Assembly: GCA_028820845.1 (NCBI GenBank)
Contig: JAPPII010000005.1
Span: 1 to 54,001 of the forward strand
Source: Candidatus Poribacteria bacterium
Lineage (GTDB): Bacteria > Poribacteria > WGA-4E > WGA-3G
Direction: 5' to 3'
Length of the DNA: 54,001 nt
Shown here: positions 1 to 9,455 of the stretch, in pieces
Layout of the letters: each line of letters opens with the position of its first letter
Numbering within the stretch: position 1 is the first letter of the stretch
Notes under the pieces: model-generated
Told to the model about the DNA's origin: nothing
Database searches by the model: none
The model's input: the letters and a program-made list of their open reading frames with translations, nothing else
Program-made: the position numbers and the translations under genes

Positions 1-237
1 CTACCAAAACCTAACAAAAATGTCAATAACTTACACAATGTAAACACTACCTATAAACTTCTGATCACTGTTTCAAATGTAAAGCTAAGACAAATTGTTC
101 GCTAATCACTCACAATTTCATTACGCAGTGATCTTCAGCTAAATCTAAATCCTTTTAAAACCTAAGTAGGTGCTCAACTTCACCGAAAACCATCGTGGAA
201 CGTAGTGGAACGATGACCAGATTTAATAGTTTAAAAA
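1..237. other. AT-rich leader region without a recognised gene
   Basis: This stretch at the window edge has no convincing ORF. It is AT-rich, and near 195-215 a short direct repeat (GTGGAACG twice) precedes the helicase gene. The last 15 bases before and including the ATG at 238 (ATAGTTTAAAAAATG) recur exactly at the start of the oxidoreductase at 4465. No Shine-Dalgarno sequence and no clear sigma70 promoter were found. Confidence 0.5.
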
Positions 238-3200
238 ATGCAATTAACACCGAGTCAACAAGATGCCCTTGACATAAAAAAACACGTCTGCGTAACCGCC
301 GGTGCCGGGTCCGGAAAAACGACCGTGCTGGTTGAACGTTACCTCAAGATTTTGCGTGAAGGAAATGTCAAAAAACTGCGGGGGATTGTCGCCCTTACTT
401 TCACGGATAAAGCCGCCGCTGAAATGAAAGATCGGATTGTCGAAGAACTGTCTGCGGGAAAAGAAAACGAAAGTAAGCAACAAGGCAATTCGCTCTGGCG
501 TTTTCTCGAAGAAATAAACTCGGCACACATATCGACTATCCATTCATTCTGCTCACGTATCCTGAGGGAATTCCCGTTCCAAGCCCGTGTGCCTGCTAAC
601 TTCAGCATTATACAAGGTATTGATCAGAAACTCCTGCTCCAGCAAACTGTTAAGGACACTCTCAAGGAGATTGCGACAAATACGGGTGATAGACACCGCG
701 CCGAACTCACACGCTTACTGCAACGCTACGGTGGACAGCAGAAGTTGGTGGATTTCTTCTCTGCTATGGTCAATCAGCGTGATGTAATCGAGCACCTAAT
801 ACGGGAAATTTATAGCAATCCAGACAGCACAGAAGTCCGCGAAACTTTGAAACAGCAGGTTCGCGAAAAACTGATTTCTGCAGTTGACGTTGCCCAATTC
901 GTCCGATGTCTAAATGCTGTTTTGCAGTTCGCGAGAGGTAAAGATGCTGGGGCAGTTAGAGATTTAACACAACAATTAGAAGCACTGCCTGAGCGAAATC
1001 CAGACTCGCCTGAAATGCTAAGTTTGCTTAAGGAAATTGAAGACTTAATTACGATCGGGAATGGTAATATCGCGAAAGGTGCGTTTCTTGGCAGCGGCCT
1101 CAAAACAACGAACATTGACGCTGAGATCGAATTTCTGGTATCAACTGCGAGAAAGATACGACTCATACCGGCTATTGAAAACAATGAAAATGAGATGGAT
1201 GAAAACCTGACCGATGACGATTTTTTATTGGATACAATCCGGGACCTATTCATACTCTATGACCGCATCCTCAGTGATTACCAAACCACTAAACTCCTCC
1301 AAGGTAAGCTTGACCACAATGACCTGCAGCTAAAAACCCGTGATCTCCTTCGCGACAACCAAGAAATCCGACAGAAAGTGGTCTCCCGTCATAAGTACTA
1401 TATGGTGGATGAATACCAAGATACAAATGAAATACAATACGAATTAGTGATGCTGCTAACAGACAATCTCAAAAGCGCAAATCTATTTATCGTTGGGGAT
1501 CCGAAACAAAGCATTTACAGGTTCCGAGGCGCAGATGTTCGTGTATTTGAAAAGACAAAGAAGATGCTCTTAGACCATTGCGGAATTGATGTTATCCTTG
1601 CAGAAAACTTTCGTTCTTTGCGCGATACCCTTGGATTCGTCAATTACTTTTTCAACTCTTTGATGGGCGATGGAGCGGAAAGTGAATTTGAAGTGGAGTA
1701 TAAACCACTTATAAAAGCGCGTCCTGTTGACGCGAACGGTGCTGTTGAAATCCTTCTTGGAAGCCAAGGGAGTGAACCGGTCAATGAACCTGCTCTCATC
1801 GCACGCCACATTAAAAATATGAAGATGAATGCCGATGAGATATGGGTGCGCGAGAATGGTGTGGAAACGAAGCGTTCAATCCGGTATGATGACATCGCCA
1901 TCCTCATCCGAAGTAGAAGTCATCTCCCAGATATTGAACACGCCTTACTTGAGGAAGACGTTCCCTACCTGACTGCAGGGGGTGTCGGTTTCTATCAACG
2001 ACAAGAAATCTATGACATTTGGAACTACCTCAACTTCCTTGATGCACCTTCAAAAAATCATACATCTCTCGTCGCACTTCTTCGCAGTCCGGCTTTTGGT
2101 ATATCTGACACCGAACTCTATCAAATTTCCCTGCAGGAGGGAGCGGATTTCTGGGACAAAACCGAAAAATACCAAACACCTTCTGACGATCTTGACCGGG
2201 CAATAGCCACTTTAAAAAAGCACTGTCAAGTTGCGCATCGGATGCCTGTAAACCAGCTTATCCTTACCATCGTTAATGAAACAGGAATGATTGGAACCCT
2301 GAAAACCGGGAAACAGGGACAGCAACGCTGGGCGAATTACCAAAAACTCTTAGAACTTGCCAGAAACTTTGACGGAGATGAGAATACGAGACTTCTCCCG
2401 AACTTTATCGAATTTCTGGATGTCTTAATTAGGGATGAACCTCAAGAGGGACAGGCACCCATTGAGGCAAGTAGCGGCGCGGTTCAAATCATGACAGTCC
2501 ACGCTGCCAAGGGGCTTCAATTTCCTGTTGTGATACTCCCAAGACTTGACCGGAGAGGTCGAACGGATACCGAACCTTTCATTGATGAGTCGCTCGGTAT
2601 CGGCTTCAGTCCGCTTAAACCTGATGACGGTTATAGGAAGACTCAACCTGATATCCTTACTCACATAAAAGAGCGAGCGAGTGCGAAAGAGGATGCAGAA
2701 AAAAAACGATTGCTTTATGTCGGAACAACACGTGCTTGTGATAGACTTATTTTATCCGGGACCCTTCCAGCGAGAAATATGCTTGGCTGGTTTCATAAAA
2801 ATCTTGATATCAACGAAGAAGATATTTTACTGGATTTGCCTGTTACATTGGAGATGTTTGAAGACGGCAACACAAACTCTCAATCCTTCCAACTTCAAAT
2901 CCCGATTTCTCGGGAATTGGCAGAATCTGAATCTGTGGATAAGGTCTCCGGTAATACGACTACTGTCGAATTTCCAAATCCCTTGCCATCGACACTACAA
3001 TCAACTGGAATCGAGGCAGCCTTCTCCGTCACCGAACTCGCAAACTATGCCCGCTGCCCGCTGCGGTATCAATTAGAGAACTTACTACAGATTCCATCGA
3101 TCAACGGAGACATGGATCCAGAGGAAGAGGGAAGAGAGAGTGCCATTCGTCGAGTACTTGCCCGGATAAGACGGCAATCGGATGCGGAAAATCTTGACAC

Positions 3201-3726
3201 ATTCATTGCACAGGTATCCGAGGATGACCCAGAGATGACCCGTGAATCCAAAACAGCGTTACGTATACATGCCAATAATTTTCTCAATTCTGAAATCGGA
3301 GAAATCGTTTTTAATGCTACCTCCGCCTATACCAATCAACAAATTCACGCGAGTATCAACGGACACATTATTGAGGGTAGACTCGACAGACTCTTTAAAG
3401 ATACAACAGGAGAATATCAGCTAATCATTTACGATACCTCTGAAATACATGATTTAGACGCACACCGCCCAGAAATGGAACTTTATGCGCTGCTTGTCCA
3501 TCGACGATATCCAGAACAACCGATGGTAACTATTAATCTTTTCTTTACTGAACAAGGTCAGGGTGAACAAATACATTTCAGCACAGCACAATTGCAGGAA
3601 GCTCAGGAACAGTGGAAAGAAAAAATATCGAAACTTCAAAGCGGGATTTATGAGAAAAACCTTGAACACTGCTGTTCCTGTCCGTATGCAGGGGCCGATG
3701 GACAGTGCATTGTTGCTGAAGCATGA
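238..3726 (+). CDS. AddA-like UvrD-family helicase with C-terminal PD-(D/E)XK domain
   Basis: A superfamily 1A DNA helicase of 1162 residues, probably acting in double-strand-break end processing and recombination in the manner of AddAB. Seen: Walker A AGAGSGKT at residues 21-28, the LTFTDKAAAEM motif, Walker B DEYQDT near 391-396, GDPKQSIYRFRGADV, HAAKG near 755 and LLYVGTTRA. The C-terminus resembles the nuclease domain of AddA/AddB with an Fe-S cysteine set (C940 and the cluster C1145-C1157). GRLDRL is present, but the usual DYKT signature reads YDTS (residues 1065-1068), so the catalytic lysine seems lost. No AddB partner follows; the next gene begins 10 nt downstream. The start lacks a Shine-Dalgarno sequence. 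Helicase call firm; AddA orthology moderate. Confidence 0.88.
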   Translation: MQLTPSQQDALDIKKHVCVTAGAGSGKTTVLVERYLKILREGNVKKLRGIVALTFTDKAAAEMKDRIVEELSAGKENESKQQGNSLWRFLEEINSAHISTIHSFCSRILREFPFQARVPANFSIIQGIDQKLLLQQTVKDTLKEIATNTGDRHRAELTRLLQRYGGQQKLVDFFSAMVNQRDVIEHLIREIYSNPDSTEVRETLKQQVREKLISAVDVAQFVRCLNAVLQFARGKDAGAVRDLTQQLEALPERNPDSPEMLSLLKEIEDLITIGNGNIAKGAFLGSGLKTTNIDAEIEFLVSTARKIRLIPAIENNENEMDENLTDDDFLLDTIRDLFILYDRILSDYQTTKLLQGKLDHNDLQLKTRDLLRDNQEIRQKVVSRHKYYMVDEYQDTNEIQYELVMLLTDNLKSANLFIVGDPKQSIYRFRGADVRVFEKTKKMLLDHCGIDVILAENFRSLRDTLGFVNYFFNSLMGDGAESEFEVEYKPLIKARPVDANGAVEILLGSQGSEPVNEPALIARHIKNMKMNADEIWVRENGVETKRSIRYDDIAILIRSRSHLPDIEHALLEEDVPYLTAGGVGFYQRQEIYDIWNYLNFLDAPSKNHTSLVALLRSPAFGISDTELYQISLQEGADFWDKTEKYQTPSDDLDRAIATLKKHCQVAHRMPVNQLILTIVNETGMIGTLKTGKQGQQRWANYQKLLELARNFDGDENTRLLPNFIEFLDVLIRDEPQEGQAPIEASSGAVQIMTVHAAKGLQFPVVILPRLDRRGRTDTEPFIDESLGIGFSPLKPDDGYRKTQPDILTHIKERASAKEDAEKKRLLYVGTTRACDRLILSGTLPARNMLGWFHKNLDINEEDILLDLPVTLEMFEDGNTNSQSFQLQIPISRELAESESVDKVSGNTTTVEFPNPLPSTLQSTGIEAAFSVTELANYARCPLRYQLENLLQIPSINGDMDPEEEGRESAIRRVLARIRRQSDAENLDTFIAQVSEDDPEMTRESKTALRIHANNFLNSEIGEIVFNATSAYTNQQIHASINGHIIEGRLDRLFKDTTGEYQLIIYDTSEIHDLDAHRPEMELYALLVHRRYPEQPMVTINLFFTEQGQGEQIHFSTAQLQEAQEQWKEKISKLQSGIYEKNLEHCCSCPYAGADGQCIVAEA

Positions 3727-3736
3727 GGAGAAAAAA

Positions 3737-4456
3737 ATGAAAAGCTTAACACCAGCAATCGCAATTATCATAATTGCCTGCTTTGCAATACAGGCGTGGC
3801 AACCCGCCCTCGCAGGCACATGGCGCGACGATTTTGAAGACAAAGATACCCGCGAATGGAAGATTTTTAACCTCGACCGGCAGGTCGAAAAATGGTGGAT
3901 TGATGACGGTGAAGCCGTCGGCGAAATCTTCCTACCCGGTTTCATGAGCCTCTGGCTTACGGGTGAACTCACATGGAAGAACTATTCCCTCTCCTGTCGC
4001 GCAAAATTGGTGAAAGACAAAAACGATCCACCGAGCATCGGATTGACACTCCATGACAGAGGCGAAGAGGATAGTCGCTACCTTTTTTTTATAGATTACG
4101 TTTTTGGTACCGTCCGACTTATAAAGGCACTGCGAAACAGTTGGTTTCCGGTCATCTATCCATTTGATGCCGAAATTGATACGTGGTATGAACTCACTGC
4201 CACCATTCACGAGGATGGCACCATAGAATTTCAAGTCGATGACGAAGTGTTTACCGTTATTGATGATGACCCTCTGAAAGGTGGGCAGGCAGGACTCGTT
4301 GTCGCAGACGGACGCGCACACTTTGATGATTTTGAAGTCACAGGCGCGAACATCAAAAATGGCGGTCCCGGCAAGCCACGGCCCGTCGAACCGCGATCCA
4401 AACTCGCAACCACTTGGGGCGAGATAAAAAAAGGCAGTCCGGTTAGACCCAGATAG
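3737..4456 (+). CDS. Secreted LamG/concanavalin-like (DUF1080-type) protein
   Basis: A predicted 239-residue secreted protein. The ATG at 3737 is chosen because GAGGAG lies just upstream and the product then begins with a clear signal peptide (MKSLTPAIAIIIIACFAIQ, cleavage probably after ALA near residue 26). The mature part has the FEDKDTREWKIF start and the FDDFEVTG end typical of jelly-roll domains related to DUF1080 (3-keto-disaccharide hydrolase) and LamG, which usually bind or cleave sugars. The tail (NGGPGKPRPVEPRSK) is low-complexity. It lies 10 nt after the helicase and 8 nt before the oxidoreductase, so it is probably co-transcribed. A shorter paralogue-like gene lies at 53455. No catalytic residues can be assigned by eye. 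Confidence 0.75.
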   Translation: MKSLTPAIAIIIIACFAIQAWQPALAGTWRDDFEDKDTREWKIFNLDRQVEKWWIDDGEAVGEIFLPGFMSLWLTGELTWKNYSLSCRAKLVKDKNDPPSIGLTLHDRGEEDSRYLFFIDYVFGTVRLIKALRNSWFPVIYPFDAEIDTWYELTATIHEDGTIEFQVDDEVFTVIDDDPLKGGQAGLVVADGRAHFDDFEVTGANIKNGGPGKPRPVEPRSKLATTWGEIKKGSPVRPR

Positions 4457-4464
4457 TTTAAAAA

Positions 4465-5631
4465 ATGAAAGAAAACATAATAGGCATCGGCATTATCGGC
4501 ATGGGCTGGATGGGTATGACACATGCCCGCGCCTACCGCCAGATCGCAGACCGATTTCACAACAGTCCGCTTCAACCCAAACTCATCATCTGTGCCGATG
4601 ATGTCGCCGAACGCACAACCGAGGCAAAAACACGCTTCGGATTTGAACGCACAACGACCGATTTTCGACGCGTCATAGAGGACGAAGATATCCAGATAGT
4701 CAATATCGCTGCACCAAATAGCATGCATCTTGAGATCGTTGAAGCAGCCGCGACCGCTGGGAAGCACATCTTCTGTGAGAAACCCGTCGGACGGAATCCT
4801 GCCGAAACGAAGGCTATCTACGCCGCCGCACAACGGGCAGGGGTCCTTACAGGTGTCGGTTATAACTACAGATGGGCACCCGTCGTCCAATACGCACGCC
4901 GATTGATTTCGGAGGGGAAACTCGGCACGCTCACCCACTATCGTGGTAGATTTTTTGCTGGCTACGCCAGTCATCCACACGCAGTACTTTCGTGGCGTTT
5001 TCAGAAAGAGATCGCAGGACTTGGCACCCTTGGCGACCTGATTTCCCACGTCATTGATATGGGACATTTTATCGTTGGAGACATCAACAGCATCGTCTCC
5101 CAGCAAGAGACCTTTATTCCAGAACGTCCCGTAGCAAGAGCAGGCACCGGCACACACTTCTCGCTCAGCGCAGATGGCAAAATGGAAACCGTTACGAACG
5201 AGGATTACGTCGGCGCGTTAGTCCGATTTGAAAACGGTGTCCGCGGTACACTTGAAGCCTGTAGAATTATTAACGGACCGCAGTGTGAAATGGCGTTTGA
5301 GGTACACGGCACAGACGGGGCTTTGCGCTGGAATTTTGAGCAGATGAACGAACTGGAAATCTACTTGCCTAACGAAGACGGTTTCCCTGACGGATTCACG
5401 CGCATATTGAGCGGTCCCCGCCATCCATTCCACAGCGATTTCAACCCCGGTCCCGGTGTTGGATTGGGCTATGACGACCTGAAAACGATTGAAGCCTCCC
5501 AGTTCTTACAAGCCATCTACGCAGGAAAACAAGCAAATCCGGGTTTCCGAGAAGCCGCCGCCGTTGCTGATGTACAGACTGCTATTCAAACCTCATGGAA
5601 GGAGGAGCGATGGATTTCTGTCGAAAAATAA
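4465..5631 (+). CDS. Gfo/Idh/MocA family oxidoreductase
   Basis: A 388-residue NAD(P)-dependent sugar or inositol dehydrogenase-type enzyme. Seen: an N-terminal Rossmann glycine motif ([18 protein letters not shown]), the [11 protein letters not shown] segment that carries the conserved EKP lysine, and a C-terminal alpha/beta domain with [16 protein letters not shown], the metal or substrate-binding histidine region. The substrate cannot be read from sequence. The gene is sandwiched between a secreted LamG-like protein and an FG-GAP/UnbV protein, and its last 22 bases overlap the latter, indicating an operon. The ATG lacks a Shine-Dalgarno sequence but shares ATAGTTTAAAAAATG with the first gene. 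Confidence 0.9.
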   Translation: MKENIIGIGIIGMGWMGMTHARAYRQIADRFHNSPLQPKLIICADDVAERTTEAKTRFGFERTTTDFRRVIEDEDIQIVNIAAPNSMHLEIVEAAATAGKHIFCEKPVGRNPAETKAIYAAAQRAGVLTGVGYNYRWAPVVQYARRLISEGKLGTLTHYRGRFFAGYASHPHAVLSWRFQKEIAGLGTLGDLISHVIDMGHFIVGDINSIVSQQETFIPERPVARAGTGTHFSLSADGKMETVTNEDYVGALVRFENGVRGTLEACRIINGPQCEMAFEVHGTDGALRWNFEQMNELEIYLPNEDGFPDGFTRILSGPRHPFHSDFNPGPGVGLGYDDLKTIEASQFLQAIYAGKQANPGFREAAAVADVQTAIQTSWKEERWISVEK

Positions 5632-7337
5632 AGTACATGCTGACTTTACCCAATTGCAGTTGGATAGGGTTCTTGGTTCGTAGTAGCGCAATTTATTCCG
5701 CCTTCTTTATTTTAATTTTTTTTCTCTGGATAACTCCCCCAACTGCCGCTGCGCAAAACTTACCCCAATTTACCGACATCACGAGCGAAGCAGGCATCGA
5801 CTTCATCCATAATACCGGTGCCTTCGGCGAAAAATACCTCCCCGAAACGATGGGATCCGGCTGCGCATTCCTCGACTACGACACCGACGGTTGGCAGGAC
5901 ATCCTCCTCGTCAATGGAAAGGATTGGGAGGGGCAGCCAACCCAAAAACGCCAAACGATGGCACTCTACCGCAACAACCGAGACGGCACATTCGCGGATG
6001 TCACCGAATCCGCAGGACTCGCTGTCCCACTCTACGGCATGGGAGTCGCTGTCGCCGATTACGATAACGACGGTGACCCAGATATCTATATTAGCACCCT
6101 TGAAACCGATCGTCTTTTCCAAAACCGTGGTGACGGCACCTTTGTTGATGTCACGGAAACCGCGGGGATCCATAACCCCGGCTTCGGCACCAGTTGCGCG
6201 TGGTTCGACTATAACAAAGACGGACACCTTGACGTTTATGTGGCGAACTATGTCGAGTGGACGATAGAGAACGACATATTCTGTACCCTTGATGGCACAA
6301 ATAAGTCTTATTGTACCCCTGAATCCTACACCGGTCAGTCCAGCAAACTCTTCAGGAACCGCGGCGACGGCACATTTCTTGATGTCTCCCGTATCGCACG
6401 GATTGAGGACAATACAAGCAAATCATTGGGGGTCTGCATTTTCGATTACAATGCCGATGGTTTGCCCGACATCTTTGAGGCGAACGACACGCAACCCAAT
6501 AAACTCTATCAAAATAACGGCGACGGTACCTTCATTGAAACTGGAATGCTCGCTGGGATCGCCTATGACGAGAGGGGGGTTGCAACTGGGGCAATGGGGA
6601 TTGATGCCGCAGACTATGATCGTATCGGCAGAGAGAGCCTCGTCATCGGCAACTTCTCCAACGAAATGCTCAACCTCTACCACAACGAAGGCGACTTCTT
6701 CATAGACGATGCACCCGCCGCGCACATCGGCAATGCGACCTTACTAACCCTTACCTTCGCCTGTTTCTTCTTCGACTTTGACTTCGATGGTAACCTTGAC
6801 ATTTTCACCGCTAATGGACACGTTGAAACTGACATCAACGCCATCCAGAGCCAAGTTACCTATGCCCAACTTCCGCATCTATTCCACAACGATGGACAAG
6901 GCAAATTCACCGATGCGATCCACAAAGTCGGCACGGACTTGGCGACCCTAATGGTTGGCAGAGGCGGAGCCTACGGCGATATCGATAACGATGGCGATTG
7001 GGATTTACTGATTACCACCTCCAACGGACCGGCATATCTTTTCCGAAACGACGGTGGTAACCGCAACGCTTGGATAAAAGTCCAACTCGTTGGACAAACG
7101 AGCAATCGCGACGGCATCGGTGCGGAAATCCGTGTAACCTCCGCTTTGGGAACACAGACCCGAACCGTCAAAAGCGGTTCCAGTTACTGCTCCCAGAGCG
7201 AACTCACCGCCATCTTCGGCATAGACGGGGACACCACTATTGAGACAATCGATGTCCGCTGGCCCAGCGGCACCGTCAGCACACGCAAGAATGTTGAACC
7301 CAACCAACACATCCGCATTGAAGAAAACGTACCATAG
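5610..7337 (+). CDS. FG-GAP/VCBS repeat protein with C-terminal ASPIC/UnbV domain
   Basis: A secreted 575-residue protein. The ATG at 5610 is preferred over 5595 because AAGGAGGAG precedes it at ideal spacing; translation starts inside the end of the upstream oxidoreductase gene. An N-terminal hydrophobic stretch ([16 protein letters not shown]) is a signal peptide or anchor. The body has repeated FG-GAP/VCBS units with calcium-binding DxDxDG-like loops ([45 protein letters not shown]), indicating an integrin-like beta-propeller. The C-terminal ~70 residues match the ASPIC/UnbV pattern ([10 protein letters not shown] ... VRWPSGTVS). Such proteins are abundant in Planctomycetes- and Poribacteria-type genomes, and their role is unknown beyond likely extracellular binding. 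Confidence 0.9.
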   Translation: MDFCRKIKYMLTLPNCSWIGFLVRSSAIYSAFFILIFFLWITPPTAAAQNLPQFTDITSEAGIDFIHNTGAFGEKYLPETMGSGCAFLDYDTDGWQDILLVNGKDWEGQPTQKRQTMALYRNNRDGTFADVTESAGLAVPLYGMGVAVADYDNDGDPDIYISTLETDRLFQNRGDGTFVDVTETAGIHNPGFGTSCAWFDYNKDGHLDVYVANYVEWTIENDIFCTLDGTNKSYCTPESYTGQSSKLFRNRGDGTFLDVSRIARIEDNTSKSLGVCIFDYNADGLPDIFEANDTQPNKLYQNNGDGTFIETGMLAGIAYDERGVATGAMGIDAADYDRIGRESLVIGNFSNEMLNLYHNEGDFFIDDAPAAHIGNATLLTLTFACFFFDFDFDGNLDIFTANGHVETDINAIQSQVTYAQLPHLFHNDGQGKFTDAIHKVGTDLATLMVGRGGAYGDIDNDGDWDLLITTSNGPAYLFRNDGGNRNAWIKVQLVGQTSNRDGIGAEIRVTSALGTQTRTVKSGSSYCSQSELTAIFGIDGDTTIETIDVRWPSGTVSTRKNVEPNQHIRIEENVP

Positions 7338-7553
7338 ACTGTCGCTACTTTCCAAACTCGTTCTTCCAACCAAGGTAGGTACGGTTTCCAACCGCACCGG
7401 TGAATCCCAAAGAATCTCTCTACATCAATATTTATCCTTTACTTTTCCTATGAAATGCCTTATCATTCTGATGGATAGGTGGTTTAGAAATCTACCATCT
7501 CAATTCGGGAATGTTAGCATTTAGAATAATAAACTCTAATGGAGGATCCAACA
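7338..7553. other. Intergenic region with one GGTTTCCAACC palindrome
   Basis: No gene is seen. At about 7371-7402 there is a single copy of the hairpin GGTACGGTTTCCAACCGCACC, the repeat family found in tandem at 21775-21963, here with one mismatch in the stem. GGAGG at 7541-7545 is the ribosome binding site of the superoxide dismutase gene. Confidence 0.6.
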
Positions 7554-8126
7554 GTGAAAAAGAGCTTAATTACCCTTGGCACAAAAACTTCATTTTTTCT
7601 ACTAATTGGTATTTCATTCGCTTTAATAAGTTGCGGTAGGGTACAGCAGGCAGATGTTCTTTCAGCACCATCAGCGAAGCAGGCAATCGCTACAATCGGC
7701 CCAGCAAGCGACAGTAGCGTAACCGGAATAGCGACTTTCACACAAAACGGCGACCAAATCACACTTATCATTGAAATACAGGGCGCATCGCCCGGAATCC
7801 ACGCCGTTCACATCCACGAGAGCGGTGATTGTAGTGCACCCGACGGCACGTCCACCGGTGGACACTGGAATCCCACCGGTGTCGCACACGGGAAATGGGG
7901 AGTCGGTGAATTCCATCTCGGAGACATCGGCAATATAACCGTTGGTGAGGACGGCACCGGCAGCATTGAATTGACGACCGATCTCTGGGAAATCGGTACC
8001 GGTTCCGATGTTGATGTGGTCGACAGAGGCATTGTCGTCCACGCGGGTGCAGATGATTTCACCTCACAACCTTCAGGTGCTGCTGGTGCGCGTGTGGGGT
8101 GTGGCGCGATCGTGTTATCGGAATAA
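7554..8126 (+). CDS. sodC: Lipoprotein Cu/Zn superoxide dismutase
   Basis: Converts superoxide to hydrogen peroxide and oxygen outside the cytoplasm. The GTG at 7554 is chosen because GGAGG at 7541-7545 sits 8 nt upstream; the in-frame ATG at 7539 would lie upstream of that site. The 190-residue product starts with a lipoprotein signal ending in a lipobox, FALISC, so it should be membrane-anchored. Cu/Zn ligands are recognisable: HxH in HAVHIHESGDC, GGHWNP, EFHLGDIGN and IVVHAGADDF. The disulfide pair (GDC and VGCG) and the active-site arginine (AGARVGC) are present. All key residues appear intact. The next gene starts 10 nt later, so the pair is probably one transcript. Confidence 0.94.
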   Translation: MKKSLITLGTKTSFFLLIGISFALISCGRVQQADVLSAPSAKQAIATIGPASDSSVTGIATFTQNGDQITLIIEIQGASPGIHAVHIHESGDCSAPDGTSTGGHWNPTGVAHGKWGVGEFHLGDIGNITVGEDGTGSIELTTDLWEIGTGSDVDVVDRGIVVHAGADDFTSQPSGAAGARVGCGAIVLSE

Positions 8127-8136
8127 GCGGACAGCG

Positions 8137-9228
8137 ATGTTTCACCTGAGCAGATTTCAGCACGCCATTCTTAAACACGTATGGCCCTATGCATCCTTAA
8201 TATGCCTGCTTCTAACGGCACCTATGTTTTCAGGCTGCGAGAAGATGCGAAATATCCTCGCATCCACCCAAGGAACAACCAGCGATGCCTGTACAGATGG
8301 CACACGCGTCCTCAACGTCGGCTTTTATGCCTACTTCGCGCCAATAAGCTACAGTGCCAATGCGGATCCGAATTCCGCTGAGTTCGACACACACCGTGGC
8401 TACGAAGCCGACCTATTGACAGCACTCGAAATGATGGAAGGCGTGGGGCTCTCTTTTTCCAGAACGGCTATCCCTGAATGGCCCGGCATCTGGCTCAAAT
8501 CCGCCGAACCTGCGTATGATATGATCGGGGGTGGTATCACAATTCTCGATTCTCGGACGAAAGACGCTGTAGGCACACCACGGGTCGTCTTTACATCCGG
8601 GCATGTCAAATTTCGCCAATCCCTCCTCGTCCGCACCGAGGACGCTGAACGACTCGCTACGCATGCTGCTCTCACTGATGATGTACGCGTCGGTGTGCTT
8701 CCTGGCACCACCGGAGAAGCGCGTTTGCTGGAACTGACAGGACTTGTTGATGCCAACGGTGCACTCGCGGCGGGGGCAAGCATTGAGACCCCGCAGGGCA
8801 CCGTTATTGCCGATGGCACAGCAGACTATAAAATTACTGCCGCCGAAATCTCCCCGAATTTGGTAGGTAGAAGCCATCTCGTCCCGCCTTCCGAAAACAT
8901 GCCACAAGTTATCTATCTTGGAGGTGAACTTGGCGAATCGGAGCTGCTGGAAGCACTCGCTACAGGCAGTATTGACGCAGTCGCTCGGGGCGAAATCGGC
9001 AACCGGGATACTGTTCACACTTCTGGCAGAGCATTGGTTGTCACCGCTCTTGATGAAGCAGTCGAGTACGGCGGCTTTACGTTCGCCTTGGAAGATGCCG
9101 AATTGGCAGCATGCATTGATGAGAAAATCGACTACCTGACAGATAATGGAAACATCGGGTACGAGGAATGGTTGCAGGATCCTTCAGTATTTATAAACCG
9201 CGCCGCACTGTGGAACACCACACGGTAA
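8137..9228 (+). CDS. Family 3 extracellular solute-binding lipoprotein
   Basis: A 363-residue periplasmic binding protein of the amino-acid/ectoine type (SBP_bac_3-like). The ATG at 8137 gives a signal peptide with the lipobox MFSGC, so the protein is probably lipid-anchored. Typical segments are VLNVGFYAYFAPISY near the mature N-terminus, YEADLLTALEMM, YDMIGGGITILDSRTKDAVGTP, and the inter-lobe VGVLPGTTGEARL followed by IDAVARGEIGN. No ABC permease or ATPase gene is adjacent, so it may serve a distant transporter or act as a sensor or enzyme-like protein. It begins 10 nt after sodC. The ligand cannot be deduced. Confidence 0.8.
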   Translation: MFHLSRFQHAILKHVWPYASLICLLLTAPMFSGCEKMRNILASTQGTTSDACTDGTRVLNVGFYAYFAPISYSANADPNSAEFDTHRGYEADLLTALEMMEGVGLSFSRTAIPEWPGIWLKSAEPAYDMIGGGITILDSRTKDAVGTPRVVFTSGHVKFRQSLLVRTEDAERLATHAALTDDVRVGVLPGTTGEARLLELTGLVDANGALAAGASIETPQGTVIADGTADYKITAAEISPNLVGRSHLVPPSENMPQVIYLGGELGESELLEALATGSIDAVARGEIGNRDTVHTSGRALVVTALDEAVEYGGFTFALEDAELAACIDEKIDYLTDNGNIGYEEWLQDPSVFINRAALWNTTR

Positions 9229-9236
9229 TCAGGGCT

Positions 9237-9364
9237 GTTTAGTTTTCCAATAATTTAGGTCCGGACGCCCGAACTTGTTCGGGAAAAGCGCGCTGTCCCG
9301 AATAAATTCGGGCATCCGGAACAAAGATCCCTCACATAAGTAAACTTATCCCTTAAAACTAAAC
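9237..9364. repeat. MITE-like nested palindrome upstream of the defence locus
   Basis: Outer arms GTTTAGTTTT (9237-9246) and AAAACTAAAC (9355-9364) are perfect inverted repeats. Inside, 9260-9320 holds a compound hairpin: CCGG...CCGG enclosing GCCCGAA/TTCGGGC, which in turn splits into two smaller stems (CCCGAACTTGTTCGGG and CCCGAATAAATTCGGG). A further small hairpin, ATAAGTAAACTTAT, lies near 9336-9349. There is no ORF. It looks like a small non-autonomous element or a strong bidirectional hairpin after the binding-protein gene. Confidence 0.6.
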
Positions 9365-9388
9365 GACCCGGCACAGTAATTGTCCCAC

Positions 9389-9417
9389 TTGACTTAGAAC
9401 TGAAAGTCTGCTATACT
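9389..9417 (+). promoter_or_regulatory. Sigma70-type promoter of the DUF499 gene
   Basis: TTGACT at 9389-9394 and TATACT at 9412-9417 are separated by 17 nt. Transcription should start near 9424, just ahead of the GGAGAGG ribosome binding site at 9436-9442 and the GTG at 9456. This makes the DUF499 gene the first gene of its own transcript. Confidence 0.75.
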
Positions 9418-9455
9418 TCCAAAGCAAAGAATCATGGAGAGGAAATCCCAAACAC

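Noticed and set aside
4231-5157. 308-codon ORF on the minus strand
   Set aside because: It is antisense to the clear oxidoreductase gene, lacks a ribosome site and shows no recognisable motif.
7005-7397. Minus-strand ORFs over the FG-GAP gene and the following repeat
   Set aside because: These are shadows of the coding strand's codon bias; no signal or motif supports them.
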